Shown here one piece after another: positions 53,723 through 62,350 of a stretch of DNA of 64,000 bases. The stretch's first letter is position 1. Every line of letters begins with the position of its first letter. The notes beneath the pieces are model-generated. The model was not told the DNA's origin, searched no databases, and worked only from the letters and a program-made list of their open reading frames with translations. Origin of the DNA: Saprospiraceae bacterium (GTDB taxonomy: Bacteria > Bacteroidota > Bacteroidia > Chitinophagales > Saprospiraceae); assembly GCA_016715985.1 (NCBI GenBank), contig JADJXD010000001.1:124001-188000 (forward strand), given 5' to 3'. Both the position numbers and the translations under genes were made by a program.

Positions 53723-53858
53723 TTTTTGATATTTCAGAAAGTCTGACCTGCTTTATTAAAAATTACACATCAATGTGAAATTTACCCTTTTTAGATTAAG
53801 CAAAATTATACCAATTTTGTTTATTTCTTAGAAATTCTTAGGTATAAATTAGATTCTG

Positions 53859-55016
53859 ATGAGATTAAAGCTAAATAAAATTGTGCCACAACTATTTTTA
53901 TTAGTTTTTCTGTTTATCCAAAATAACATAAAATCGGAGGATATGAAGTCAATAATTTTTCCATTTCATATAAACATCGATCCTATGGCCAGATTGTTAT
54001 TGGTGAATTTTGAAAAGGATCCTGATTCCCTTTATATTGGTTTTGAGCCACAGGTTTTTGATGATGAGACAAATGGGAAAGGTCACCTGGTAATTGGCTG
54101 GAGAAAAGATGGTAAAGTAGATGTCTATCATGAACCAACTTTGTTACTCAATCCTGAAAAGTATGACATTGCAGGCAAAGGTCTTGCCAACATGAGAATG
54201 ACTAACTTTGAAACAAATTACTTTATTATCAACGAATTCGGAGTACAGGCACATTACGCTTTTAAAGATTTGATGGGAAGGGAAATTGAGCTTGAAATTG
54301 CAGAAAAAAACAATAAAACAAGAAAGCCTTTTGATTTATTAGCACCTATGGGAGACGCCGCAGAAAATCCATCTTCTATGCCACTTGTCATGTTGTTTGA
54401 CTTCTATTTCGTTCGGAAAAAGCATACTGATTTTAAAATCACTATTAGTGGCAAAAATCATCACCCTGACACTATGCCTTTGCCCATGGATGGTACGGGA
54501 ATATATTACACCCGATACAGCCCAAAACCCTTGATTGTGACTTTAAATCCTAAATTTAACGGAGTCTTACACCCGATTCATAAACAGCACTTAGAACAAA
54601 TAATCTCAGTGGATCAAAATGAAATATTTATAAACGAAGTAGATGGCATATTGGGTGTTACAAAAATTAAAATAATTAACCCCATTGCTCCTTTTGAAAT
54701 GCATTTTGACCCTCCCTTTCCAGATATTCAAAGCATTCAGGCTAATTCCAACTTAAAAGGAAAATTTAAGATTAACAGTAAACCTGAAATCGGTTATGTA
54801 TCAGGTACTTATGCAGTAAAAAGAAATGATAATCGCATCAATATTCTATTAAATCCTTCAGGCGGATGGAAACCCAAACCGAGCAAATTTGTCCTTCGAT
54901 TTCTTTATTTCGTTGCCAAACCATTTAAGAACTGGCCTAAAACATACCAATGGGAAGCCGATATTTTAGTGAAAGATGATGTTTATTTTATGGAATCTGA
55001 TTGGAAACGAATTTAA
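53859..55016 (+). CDS. Uncharacterised secreted or envelope protein
   Basis: A 385-residue protein with no family I can name. Residues 9-21 (VPQLFLLVFLFIQ) look like a signal or anchor; an internal start at Met29 (53943) would remove it. The body is beta-rich (GKGHLVIGWRKDGKVDVYHE, PMGDAAENPSSMPLVMLFDFYF, GTYAVKRNDNRINILLNPS), without clear catalytic motifs. Isolated between the hydrolase and a convergent gene. Confidence 0.65.
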   Translation: MRLKLNKIVPQLFLLVFLFIQNNIKSEDMKSIIFPFHINIDPMARLLLVNFEKDPDSLYIGFEPQVFDDETNGKGHLVIGWRKDGKVDVYHEPTLLLNPEKYDIAGKGLANMRMTNFETNYFIINEFGVQAHYAFKDLMGREIELEIAEKNNKTRKPFDLLAPMGDAAENPSSMPLVMLFDFYFVRKKHTDFKITISGKNHHPDTMPLPMDGTGIYYTRYSPKPLIVTLNPKFNGVLHPIHKQHLEQIISVDQNEIFINEVDGILGVTKIKIINPIAPFEMHFDPPFPDIQSIQANSNLKGKFKINSKPEIGYVSGTYAVKRNDNRINILLNPSGGWKPKPSKFVLRFLYFVAKPFKNWPKTYQWEADILVKDDVYFMESDWKRI

Positions 55017-55053
55017 AAATTGCGTAACAATCTGACCAAATGTATTTACAATT

Positions 55054-55734
55054 TTATTCAAACTCTGATGAAATTTTTTGCAGAATTAGTCTGTCCCTTC
55101 CGCCGGCTTTCATCCATATCATTGTCCCATCTTTTTGAAGGATATATTTGCTGCCAGTATTCGAAATAAATTCAGATGAAGAGTTACCTATTCTCGTGTA
55201 GCTAAACCATTCTTTATTATCCCTGATGCGTGCTTTCAGCCCTTCTCTGGTTTCAGTGATATACAGGTATTTTTGAATAGATGATATATACCATGTTCCT
55301 TCCGGCTTTACAGTGCCTGTAGAATGGATAGGGGGTCTGCTATTGGGATTTGTTTCAGTATATTGATTTTGATTGCCAAAATTATTTTCAAAATATGTCT
55401 CGTGCTGTGCGACATTCTGCATTTTTTTGAACGTCAGTTTACGTTTATTCAATCTACTTCGATACACTAATGTATTTGGATTTTTGACAGTAATACGATT
55501 ACCATTTTTGTCAATAAATATATTACCACCATAATATTCAAAAAATGACCACTTGTCATAAGAGTGAATTCCTTTAATGTATAAACCATCGCTTTGTTGG
55601 TCTAATTTTATGATTGTGTTTGAGTATTTATTTAACCATGCTGATGGTCCTATGATAGGTTGTGCCGCTATTGCCACATTTGAATTGGCACAAATAGAAA
55701 TAAAAAGTAAAACTGTATGGAAAAGAGTTTTCAT
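55054..55734 (-). CDS. Secreted protein with two repeats of a ~70-residue beta domain
   Basis: A 226-residue protein with signal peptide (FHTVLLFISICANSNVAIAA). Residues about 32-105 and 147-224 align with each other: each has W at the start, a GLYIKGI / GLKARIR strand, a W-F-x-Y turn (DKWSFFEYY / KEWFSYTR), a G-N/S-x-I strand and a final R-x-L-x-x-K. The linker is Asn/Gln-rich. No known function; perhaps a stress-type or ligand-binding module. Confidence 0.65.
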   Translation of the reverse strand: MKTLFHTVLLFISICANSNVAIAAQPIIGPSAWLNKYSNTIIKLDQQSDGLYIKGIHSYDKWSFFEYYGGNIFIDKNGNRITVKNPNTLVYRSRLNKRKLTFKKMQNVAQHETYFENNFGNQNQYTETNPNSRPPIHSTGTVKPEGTWYISSIQKYLYITETREGLKARIRDNKEWFSYTRIGNSSSEFISNTGSKYILQKDGTMIWMKAGGRDRLILQKISSEFE

Positions 55735-55939
55735 GACTCAAAATTTAAATTTGAAATAATTACATCATCCATTTCCAATACGCAGAAAAAGTAAAAATTG
55801 ATGATAAACAAGTTTTAAAACTTAGTTAAATCTATGTTATCGGCTTTCAAAATATAATAAACCGGACATGAAATTCGATGAATAAACATCATCCGGTAAA
55901 ATAATTTCATATTCCATGATAAACTATGGTGCATAATTT

Positions 55940-55947
55940 TACTTTTG
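55940..55947 (+). promoter_or_regulatory. -7 promoter element deciding the methyltransferase start
   Basis: TACTTTTG lies downstream of the in-frame ATG at 55926 and 18 bases before ATG 55965, so the latter is the likely start. Confidence 0.5.
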
Positions 55948-55964
55948 CAGGAAGTATTGAATGT

Positions 55965-56786
55965 ATGTGGCACAAAATTTTATCCTTTTTGAAATTCTAT
56001 CTGAAAGCAGGCACTGTTTATAATGTACATTCTCCTTTTGTCTTTCAATTTACCAATAGTGTGCTGGATACAGACAAAGAATATTACATCTTCAAAAAAC
56101 TGGAAAAATACCGCTCAGACCTTTTAAAATCGGAACAAGTTGTTTCTGATATTGATTATGGTGCAGGAACTTCTATCAAAAAGGATCAGATTAACCGCAA
56201 GGTAAAACAAGTCGCAAAAACAAGCTTATCCAATCGTCGTACCAGTAAAATTTTATTCAATCTGATCAATTATTTCCAACCTGACACAGTGCTGGAAATC
56301 GGTACATCTCTAGGTTTGTCATCAGCATATTTGGCCGCTGCCAAACACAACTGTAAAATCATCACACTCGAAGGAAATCCTGAACTTGCCGACATTGCAG
56401 GGAATTTGCACAAGGATATTGGTCTGGAAAACATTCAAATCATTAAAGGAAACTTTGATGTAGTTTTAGACAAAGTGCTCGGAGAAGTAAAACGAATAGA
56501 TGTGGTTTTTATGGATGGAAATCATAGGTTTGAGCCCACAATCCGATATTTTAATCAGTTGCTGCCTTATTGCCATGAGAACACTGTGATCATTATTGAC
56601 GATATCTATTGGTCAAACGAAATGTCCCAAGCTTGGGAAGATATCAGGAAATCGGAAAAGGTAAGTCTGACTATTGATGTTTTTGATTTGGGATTTGTAT
56701 TTATGAATAAATCACTCAGTAAAGAAAATCTGAAAATTGTTCCATATTGGTATAAACCCTGGAGAATCGGACTTTTCGGTAATTGA
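55965..56786 (+). CDS. Class I SAM-dependent methyltransferase (O-methyltransferase-like)
   Basis: A 273-residue protein from ATG 55965. NVHSPFVFQFTNSVLD near the N-terminus is typical of a Bacteroidota family; the SAM-binding core shows TVLEIGTSLGLSSAYLAAA (motif I), IITLEGNPELADIA (acidic residue for ribose), GNFDVVLDKV and VVFMDGNHRFEPTIRYF, then VIIIDDIYWSNEM. It resembles catechol-type O-methyltransferases, but the acceptor is not evident. The longer reading from 55926 adds 13 residues unlike the family start. Confidence 0.83.
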   Translation: MWHKILSFLKFYLKAGTVYNVHSPFVFQFTNSVLDTDKEYYIFKKLEKYRSDLLKSEQVVSDIDYGAGTSIKKDQINRKVKQVAKTSLSNRRTSKILFNLINYFQPDTVLEIGTSLGLSSAYLAAAKHNCKIITLEGNPELADIAGNLHKDIGLENIQIIKGNFDVVLDKVLGEVKRIDVVFMDGNHRFEPTIRYFNQLLPYCHENTVIIIDDIYWSNEMSQAWEDIRKSEKVSLTIDVFDLGFVFMNKSLSKENLKIVPYWYKPWRIGLFGN

Positions 56787-56878
56787 TCATGAAAAATCTC
56801 TTAACTGAAAGCAACAATTAATTTAGGTTATACTAAATTGAAAAAACTGTCTATCCAACCTTGGATTTTGATAATTTG

Positions 56879-56886
56879 TATATTTG
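56879..56886 (+). promoter_or_regulatory. -7 promoter element for the Nramp-pxpA-pxpB operon
   Basis: TATATTTG. The TTG at 56884 overlaps it, so translation must begin further down. Confidence 0.6.
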
Positions 56887-56907
56887 CATCAGGTAATACA
56901 GAAGATT

Positions 56908-58107
56908 TTGAATTTTTTAAAAAATATCGGACCCGGAACTTTAGTGACAGCGGCTTTTATTGGTCCGGGAACAGTTACTGTATGTACACTGGCTGGAAAT
57001 CAACATGGATTTACCTTGTTGTGGGCGTTGGGTTTTGCAATCATTGCAACCATTATTCTTCAGGAAATGTCCGCCAGACTCGGTATTGTTTCAGGGTCAG
57101 GACTGGGTGAATCAATACGTGCACAGATCAGGAATCCATTTTTTAAAATACCTTTTTTTGCACTCATCATATCCGCAATATTTTTAGGCAACGCAGCTTA
57201 TGAAGCCGGTAATCTCGCCGGTGCTGCCATTGGAATTGAACTGATTACTTCGGTTGAAAATTCAAAGATTTATGTCATTTTGGTTGGTATTATAGTCTTT
57301 TTATTACTGTTCTTTGGCAGTTATAAAACACTTGAGAGATTTTTTATTGCAATCGTTTTACTGATGAGTATTGCATTTATATTGACCGCAATCATCACTA
57401 AACCGTCCTTAACTGCATTGTTTTCAGGTTTGTTAATTCCCCGGCTTTCAACTGAAAGCGCTATGACTGTCATTGCCTTAACCGGAACTACCATTGTACC
57501 GTATAATTTATTTCTGCATTCATCTTTGGTGGGCAAAAAATGGACATCAACCATTGAACTTCCTCTGGCAGTAAAAGATCTCAGAACAGCTATTTTATTG
57601 GGTGGTTTGATATCAATCAGTATTGTCGTCTCAGGAGCAGCCACAAGTGCAATTGAAATACTGAGTTCAAAAGATTTGGCAGGATCATTAGAACCTATTT
57701 TTGGATCGAGAGCAAAATTATTTTTTGGATTTGGAATGTTTGCAGCAGGTATTACTTCCACTATCACCGCACCATTAGCTGCTGCCTTTGCATTACAAGG
57801 ATTGATGGGATGGGACGATAATATGAAGTCAACCAAATTCAGATCAGTCTGGATTTTCATTTTGTTAACGGGTATCTTTTCTGCATTTTTTGGTTTCAAA
57901 CCCATTGATATCATTCGATTTGCACAGTTTGCTAATGGATTGTTACTGCCTGTCATAGCCGGTTTTTTACTTTATATAGTGAACCGGCAGGAGATAATGA
58001 AAACATATAAAAATACCATCCCGCAAAATACTGCAGGACTTATTGTGCTTTTTGTTTGTTGTATTTTAGGTGCCAAAAGTTTATTCACAGTAATACAAAG
58101 TTTATGA
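56908..58107 (+). CDS. Nramp-family transporter lacking canonical metal ligands (YcsG-like)
   Basis: About 399 residues, 11 transmembrane helices, LeuT-like Nramp fold. Helix 1 has FIGPGTVTVCTLAG where metal-transporting relatives have DPGN; helix 6 has TTIVPYNLFLHSSL where they have MPH. So Asp, Asn, Met and His that bind or gate the metal are Gly, Thr, Val and Tyr here. In B. subtilis the ycsF-ycsG-kipI operon also pairs an Nramp-like protein with 5-oxoprolinase subunits, so this may import 5-oxoproline or another non-metal solute. The start is uncertain: TTG 56908 follows the promoter; upstream TTG 56884 lies inside it. Its stop overlaps the pxpA ATG (ATGA). Confidence 0.82.
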   Translation: MNFLKNIGPGTLVTAAFIGPGTVTVCTLAGNQHGFTLLWALGFAIIATIILQEMSARLGIVSGSGLGESIRAQIRNPFFKIPFFALIISAIFLGNAAYEAGNLAGAAIGIELITSVENSKIYVILVGIIVFLLLFFGSYKTLERFFIAIVLLMSIAFILTAIITKPSLTALFSGLLIPRLSTESAMTVIALTGTTIVPYNLFLHSSLVGKKWTSTIELPLAVKDLRTAILLGGLISISIVVSGAATSAIEILSSKDLAGSLEPIFGSRAKLFFGFGMFAAGITSTITAPLAAAFALQGLMGWDDNMKSTKFRSVWIFILLTGIFSAFFGFKPIDIIRFAQFANGLLLPVIAGFLLYIVNRQEIMKTYKNTIPQNTAGLIVLFVCCILGAKSLFTVIQSL

Positions 58108-58844
58108 AATCATTACATATCAATTGTGACATGGGTGAGTCCTTTGGCAACTACAACATAGGTAATGATGAAGTTATAATGCCATATGTTGATGCCTGTA
58201 ATATAGCTTGTGGATTTCATGCCGGTGACCCTGTGGTGATTGAAAAAACAATAAAATTGGCTTTGAAGTACGATAAAGAGATTGGGGCTCATCCTTCTTA
58301 TCCGGATCTTCATGGTTTTGGGAGACGTAAAATGAAGATACCTAAAGATGAGTTGAAAAGTATCATTAAATATCAGATATGTGCCATCAAAGCTATTACA
58401 GAAAGTATGGGTGGAATACTGAGCCACGTGAAAGCGCATGGTGCACTATATAACTGTGCTAGTGTGAATGAAAACGAGGCTTCTGCAATAGTTGAAACTG
58501 TTTTAGAGATAGACACAGGTCTGATTCTGTATGCGCCTTATCGTTCTGCCATGGAAAAAGTTGCGCTCAATAAAGGATTGAAAACCAAAAGAGAATCATT
58601 TGCGGACAGGACATATACTCCTGATGGAAAACTTACTGCAAGATCAGAAAATAATTCAATTATCAATGATCCTTATATCGCCTGGCAACAAGTTCAAATG
58701 CTTCTAAATGGCAGGGTTAAATGTATTGGAAACGCAACGATACCAATGCACACTGATACTATCTGCTTCCATAGCGATCATCCGGAAACCATAGAGATTT
58801 TAGAATTTGTCAGGTCAACTTATCTTCATATGTCCGGCAAATGA
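58104..58844 (+). CDS. pxpA: 5-oxoprolinase subunit A (LamB/YcsF family)
   Basis: A 246-residue protein. SLHINCDMGESFGNYNIGND, ACGFHAGDPVVIEKTI and IGAHPSYPDLHGFGRR are diagnostic; GILSHVKAHGALYNCA and ESFADRTYTPDGKLTARS complete the family pattern. With PxpB and PxpC it hydrolyses 5-oxoproline to glutamate using ATP, a damage-repair and salvage step. ATG 58104 overlaps the transporter stop by four bases; the longer upstream reading (58056) lies inside the transporter and adds residues not seen in the family. Confidence 0.95.
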   Translation: MKSLHINCDMGESFGNYNIGNDEVIMPYVDACNIACGFHAGDPVVIEKTIKLALKYDKEIGAHPSYPDLHGFGRRKMKIPKDELKSIIKYQICAIKAITESMGGILSHVKAHGALYNCASVNENEASAIVETVLEIDTGLILYAPYRSAMEKVALNKGLKTKRESFADRTYTPDGKLTARSENNSIINDPYIAWQQVQMLLNGRVKCIGNATIPMHTDTICFHSDHPETIEILEFVRSTYLHMSGK

Positions 58845-59524
58845 TACAACCAAAAAATATAAAACCTTATGGACGATATGCCGCATTGATAGAATGGGAA
58901 CAAATCATAGATCCTGAAATCCTGCAAAATATCCTCTTACTGGATTACTGGATTGAATCACTAAGTGAACCTTCAATAATAGAAACAGTTCCGGCTTACG
59001 CTTCGCTTACCATTTTTTTCAAACCTGACAGAATAACTTTTGATAAAATTAAGGAATTACTATTTGATTTCTATTATAACGTACCAGAGATCCATTTAAA
59101 AGAAAGCAATCACTGGAAAATACCTGTCTGCTACCACTTTGATCTTGCACCCGATTATAGAGATGCCGAAGAAATAACAGGCTTGCAATTTGATGAAATA
59201 GTACATCTGCATTCATCTGCTTCATATCTTGTTTATTTCATTGGCTTTATGCCCGGATTTATGTATTTGGGAGGATTGCCTTCCAGCTTAGAAATGCCAA
59301 GAAAAATAACTCCCAGATTGAGTGTTCCGGCGGGATCAGTAGGTATCGGAGGCAAACAAACCGGTATTTATCCTCAGGAGAGTCCCGCAGGCTGGCAAAT
59401 CATCGGCAGAAGTCCGATGCAGTTATTTGATTATAAAAAGAAACACCCCTGTTATGTGAAAAGCGGGGACACTGTCACTTTTTATGAGATTTCACTAAAG
59501 GAGTTCAGGAATGGTAGCTATTAG
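58841..59524 (+). CDS. pxpB: 5-oxoprolinase subunit B (KipI family)
   Basis: A 227-residue allophanate-hydrolase-subunit-1-like protein. Key features: IIETVPAYASLTIFFKP, IPVCYHFDLAPD, YLVYFIGFMPGFMYLGGLPSSLEMPRK, and RLSVPAGSVGIGGKQTGIYPQESPAGWQIIGRSP with the conserved His/Gly-rich C-terminal pattern. It forms a complex with PxpC. ATGA overlap with pxpA shows translational coupling. PxpC, normally directly after pxpB, is not found: short repeats start at the stop codon. Confidence 0.93.
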   Translation: MIQPKNIKPYGRYAALIEWEQIIDPEILQNILLLDYWIESLSEPSIIETVPAYASLTIFFKPDRITFDKIKELLFDFYYNVPEIHLKESNHWKIPVCYHFDLAPDYRDAEEITGLQFDEIVHLHSSASYLVYFIGFMPGFMYLGGLPSSLEMPRKITPRLSVPAGSVGIGGKQTGIYPQESPAGWQIIGRSPMQLFDYKKKHPCYVKSGDTVTFYEISLKEFRNGSY

Positions 59525-60201
59525 CTGTTGACTGTTGGCTATTAGCTATTAGCTATTGGCTGTAAGCAATTGGTATTAGCTTTTCCCCTTTCATCTTCGT
59601 CCCTATTCAATCATTCCCTCATTCAATCATTTTTTTAATACACCATTTGGCTGGAAGTACTATCAATTTACCGATGCTCTGCATACCCCTGACCCCTGCA
59701 TGGGAGTGACTCCCGCTAAAAGACCATTCATTTATTCACCGATTACTCCTTCACAGATCAAAGACCACCACATAACAGATCACTCCATCACCTTTCACCC
59801 TTTTCCCTTTTCCCCTTTCCTCTTCGTCCCCATTCAATCATTCACTCATTCAATCATTCACTCATTTTTTTTAGATATACCTTTTGGCGGGGATACACAA
59901 AAAGAACATCAAAAAAAGCCCTTCTCATATTATCACCCGATCACCCTATCACAGATCATTCCATCACCAATTCTCTGCTTACCATCAGCAATGCCTTCCA
60001 CCTTTTTCCCTTCCCCCTTCGTCCCTTCCCCCTTCGTCCCTATTCACTCATTCAATCATTCACTCATTCAATCATTCACACTTTAATCATCCGCCCTTCA
60101 CCATCTGCTCTGCTTACCCCCGACCCCTGAAGGGGAGCTCCTCCCGCTTACCATCAGCAATACCTTTCACCTTTTTCCCTTTAACCTTCGTCCCCATTCA
60201 C
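59525..60201. other. 677-base repeat-rich gap after pxpB
   Basis: No gene; open frames here are low-complexity. Starts with TAGCTAT-type heptamer repeats (59514-59570). It holds dispersed-repeat copies at 59681-59722 (GACCCCTGCATGGGAGTGAC) and 60112-60150 (GACCCCTGAAGGGGAGCTC), CATTCAATCATTCACT repeats, a hairpin copy (59865-59919), and a duplicated segment around TTACCATCAGCAAT (59979 and 60148). Confidence 0.75.
59865..59919. repeat. Dispersed two-stem hairpin, degenerate copy 3
   Basis: TTTTTTTTAGAT / ATCAAAAAAAGC outer arms with one mismatch, CCTTTT / AAAAAG inner stem (weakened), apical GGCGGGGATACAC. Same layout (ATA/AAC internal loop) as 27787-27841 and 33712-33768. A still weaker trace lies at 59631-59671. 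Confidence 0.6.
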
Positions 60202-61521
60202 TCATTTATAATTTAAAACAACCTTCCCATACAGGTCATAATCCTCAGCATCTGTAATTTCTACCATCGCAAAATCTCCCAATCTGACAAAATAATCAGT
60301 GGCATTAACCAAAACTTCATTATCAACTTCCGGGGAATCGTATTCTGTTCTTCCGACAAAATATCCACCTTCCTTTCGATCGAACAATACTTTTAAGGTC
60401 TGGCCGATTCGCTTTTGGTTGTGATCCAGCGAAATATCCTGTTGTATTTCCATGATGCGATTTGCCCGTTCTGCTTTCTCTTCAGCCGTGACATCATCTT
60501 CTAATAAATATCCGGATGTATCTTCCTCATGAGAATATTGAAAAACACCTACCCTATCAAATTTCATCTCTTCGACAAAATCGCAAAGATCCTGAAATTC
60601 CGATTCTGATTCTCGCGGAAATCCTACTAAAAAGGTTGTTCGTATTGTTATATCAGGGACTATGGTTCGTGCATATTCAATCAGTTCCTTTTGCTCCTGA
60701 CGGGTCGTCTGTCGTTTCATTCTTTCCAGGACAGTGTCTGAAGCATGTTGTAGTGGAATATCAAGATAATTGCAGACTTTCGGCTGCCGAGACATAGCAT
60801 CAAATATTTCTCTCGGAAATTTTGAAGGATATGCATAGTGTAATCTGATCCATTCAATCCCTTCGACTTCGCAAAGTTTATCCAATAATTCAGGTAGTGC
60901 TCTCTTTTTATAGAGGTCAAGACCGTAGTATGTCAATTCCTGCGCTATTAAAATCAACTCTTTCACACCTATGGAAGCAAAGTGTTTTGCCTCTGTGACT
61001 AATGATTCAATGGATCTGGAAATATGTTTTCCTCTCATCAATGGAATCGCACAAAATGAACAAGTCCGATTACAGCCTTCTGATATTTTCATATATGCAA
61101 AATGTTGAGGCGTAGTCAACGAGCGTTCTCCGATCAGATCATGTTTGTAATCTGCGTTGAGTCTTGCAAGTAATCCCGGCAATTCAAGTGTTCCAAAATA
61201 GGCATCTACTTCCGGAATTTCCTTTTCCAGATCGTCTTTGTATCGTTGTGATAAGCAGCCGGTTACATAGAGTTTATCGATTCCTCCTTTGGATTTGATA
61301 TCAGCATATTGTACGATGGTATTGATGGATTCTTCTTTTGCCAGATCAATAAAACCACAAGTGTTGACGATAACAATATTCGCATCTTCATTGCTGTCAT
61401 GTACTACATCATAATCATTTGCAACGAGCTGCGTAATAAGGTTTTCTGAATCCACCAGATTCTTAGAGCAACCCAGTGTAATTACATTCACTTTATCGGG
61501 GCGAAGTGTTTTTGTCTTCAT
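60202..61521 (-). CDS. rimO: Ribosomal protein uS12 methylthiotransferase
   Basis: A 439-residue radical-SAM enzyme that adds a methylthio group to Asp of ribosomal protein S12. The N-terminal UPF0004 domain carries Cys18, Cys55 and Cys89 (VITLGCSKNLVDSE, VNTCGFID, VTGCLSQRY); the radical-SAM cluster is Cys150-x3-Cys154-x2-Cys157 (EGCNRTCSFCAIP); a TRAM domain ends the protein (LKVLFDRKEGGYFVGRTEYD). ITLGCSKNxVDSE distinguishes RimO from MiaB. Own promoter upstream. Confidence 0.96.
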   Translation of the reverse strand: MKTKTLRPDKVNVITLGCSKNLVDSENLITQLVANDYDVVHDSNEDANIVIVNTCGFIDLAKEESINTIVQYADIKSKGGIDKLYVTGCLSQRYKDDLEKEIPEVDAYFGTLELPGLLARLNADYKHDLIGERSLTTPQHFAYMKISEGCNRTCSFCAIPLMRGKHISRSIESLVTEAKHFASIGVKELILIAQELTYYGLDLYKKRALPELLDKLCEVEGIEWIRLHYAYPSKFPREIFDAMSRQPKVCNYLDIPLQHASDTVLERMKRQTTRQEQKELIEYARTIVPDITIRTTFLVGFPRESESEFQDLCDFVEEMKFDRVGVFQYSHEEDTSGYLLEDDVTAEEKAERANRIMEIQQDISLDHNQKRIGQTLKVLFDRKEGGYFVGRTEYDSPEVDNEVLVNATDYFVRLGDFAMVEITDAEDYDLYGKVVLNYK

Positions 61522-61538
61522 ATTTTTGAAATTGGGTG

Positions 61539-61546
61539 CAAAAGTA
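61539..61546 (-). promoter_or_regulatory. -7 promoter element for rimO
   Basis: Minus-strand TACTTTTG, 18 bases before the start codon at 61521. Confidence 0.55.
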
Positions 61547-61615
61547 AGAATTAGAAGCCAAGCGTATAAGTATAATCCTGATTATTATGTGAATGTAATG
61601 TTATGACTTGTCACA

Positions 61616-62095
61616 TCAAAGACTTTTTGATTTTTGTGCGATGTATTTTTCAAGCATTTTATTGGTTCTTTGTTGCAACTTTTGTTTAAAAAAAGAAGTC
61701 CAACCCAACATCCAACCTTGTAGTCCAAGAGCCTGTCGTGACCATTTCCATAAATCAAAATGATCGGTATGTTTAACTATTTTGCCGTTTTCAAACTGAA
61801 AAGTTGCAGATATATGATTGACGACTTCTCTTTTATTAGGTGTGTAAATATACTCAGCTATCCATTCTGCAGACCCAGTGTTTTCGTCGGCGGTGACATT
61901 GCGATATGAAATTTTAATACCATTTTTATTTCGTTCTAATAACATTCGCCACATCTCACCTGCTTTATCACCTTCCAAAATCCCGAATGCAGGATCTTCA
62001 AAAGTGATGTTTTCTGCATAACAATCAGCCATGATATTTGCATTGCCTTCCGCAAAGGCAGTATAAAATTTAGTAATCAGAGCTTTGTTTTTCAT
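61616..62095 (-). CDS. NTF2-like/SnoaL-type domain protein
   Basis: A 159-residue protein from ATG 62095: MKNKALITKFYTAFAEGNANIMADCYAENITFEDPAFG is the standard SnoaL-like/NTF2 opening, followed by GEMWRMLLERNKNGIKISY, AEWIAEYIY and ATFQFENGKIVKHTDHFDLWKWSRQALG. The fold covers ketosteroid-isomerase-like enzymes and plain binding proteins; the function here is open. A longer reading to 62161 adds 22 residues with no family counterpart, so the internal Met is preferred. The C-terminal tail is basic and helical. Confidence 0.82.
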   Translation of the reverse strand: MKNKALITKFYTAFAEGNANIMADCYAENITFEDPAFGILEGDKAGEMWRMLLERNKNGIKISYRNVTADENTGSAEWIAEYIYTPNKREVVNHISATFQFENGKIVKHTDHFDLWKWSRQALGLQGWMLGWTSFFKQKLQQRTNKMLEKYIAQKSKSL

Positions 62096-62209
62096 TTGAT
62101 AAAAAAATTGAAGTGTATCAGGAAATAATGTAAATCTTAAAATATTTTGTGTGTATGACAAATGGCTTAATTATGAAGAATTAAAAGATGATTACATCAT
62201 AACAGCTTT

Positions 62210-62306
62210 GCATACCACGACCCCTGCCCGCTTTAGAGCAGGCGGGTCTGTCTGCCTACAGAGACAGGCAGGCTCTTCCCTAAACGGTCGACCTACCCGC
62301 TTAAAA
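62210..62306 (+). repeat. Composite dispersed repeat (hairpins) in gap 62096-62350
   Basis: Starts GCATACCACGACCCCTGCCC and ends GGTCGACCTACCCGCTTAAA; between lie the stems CCCGCtttagaGCAGGCGGG and GTCTGCCTacagagacAGGCAG. It shares its left half with 29979-30010 and its inner part with 27675-27700. Confidence 0.65.
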
Positions 62307-62350
62307 TAATTTTAAATAAAATCTGTACGAAATATTAAAAACGAATATTT

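Noticed and set aside
56838..57110. 90-codon open frame at the start of the Nramp-like gene
   Set aside because: It runs in another frame through conserved transmembrane helix 1 of the transporter and begins upstream of the promoter.
58056..58103. Upstream start for pxpA
   Set aside because: The extra 16 residues lie inside the transporter gene; the family begins at the ATG overlapping the stop (58104).
59700..60216. Two overlapping open frames of 128 and 110 codons rich in Pro, Ser, Phe and His
   Set aside because: They are translations of CATTCAATCATTCAC and CCCTTCGTCCC low-complexity repeats; no domain or start signal.
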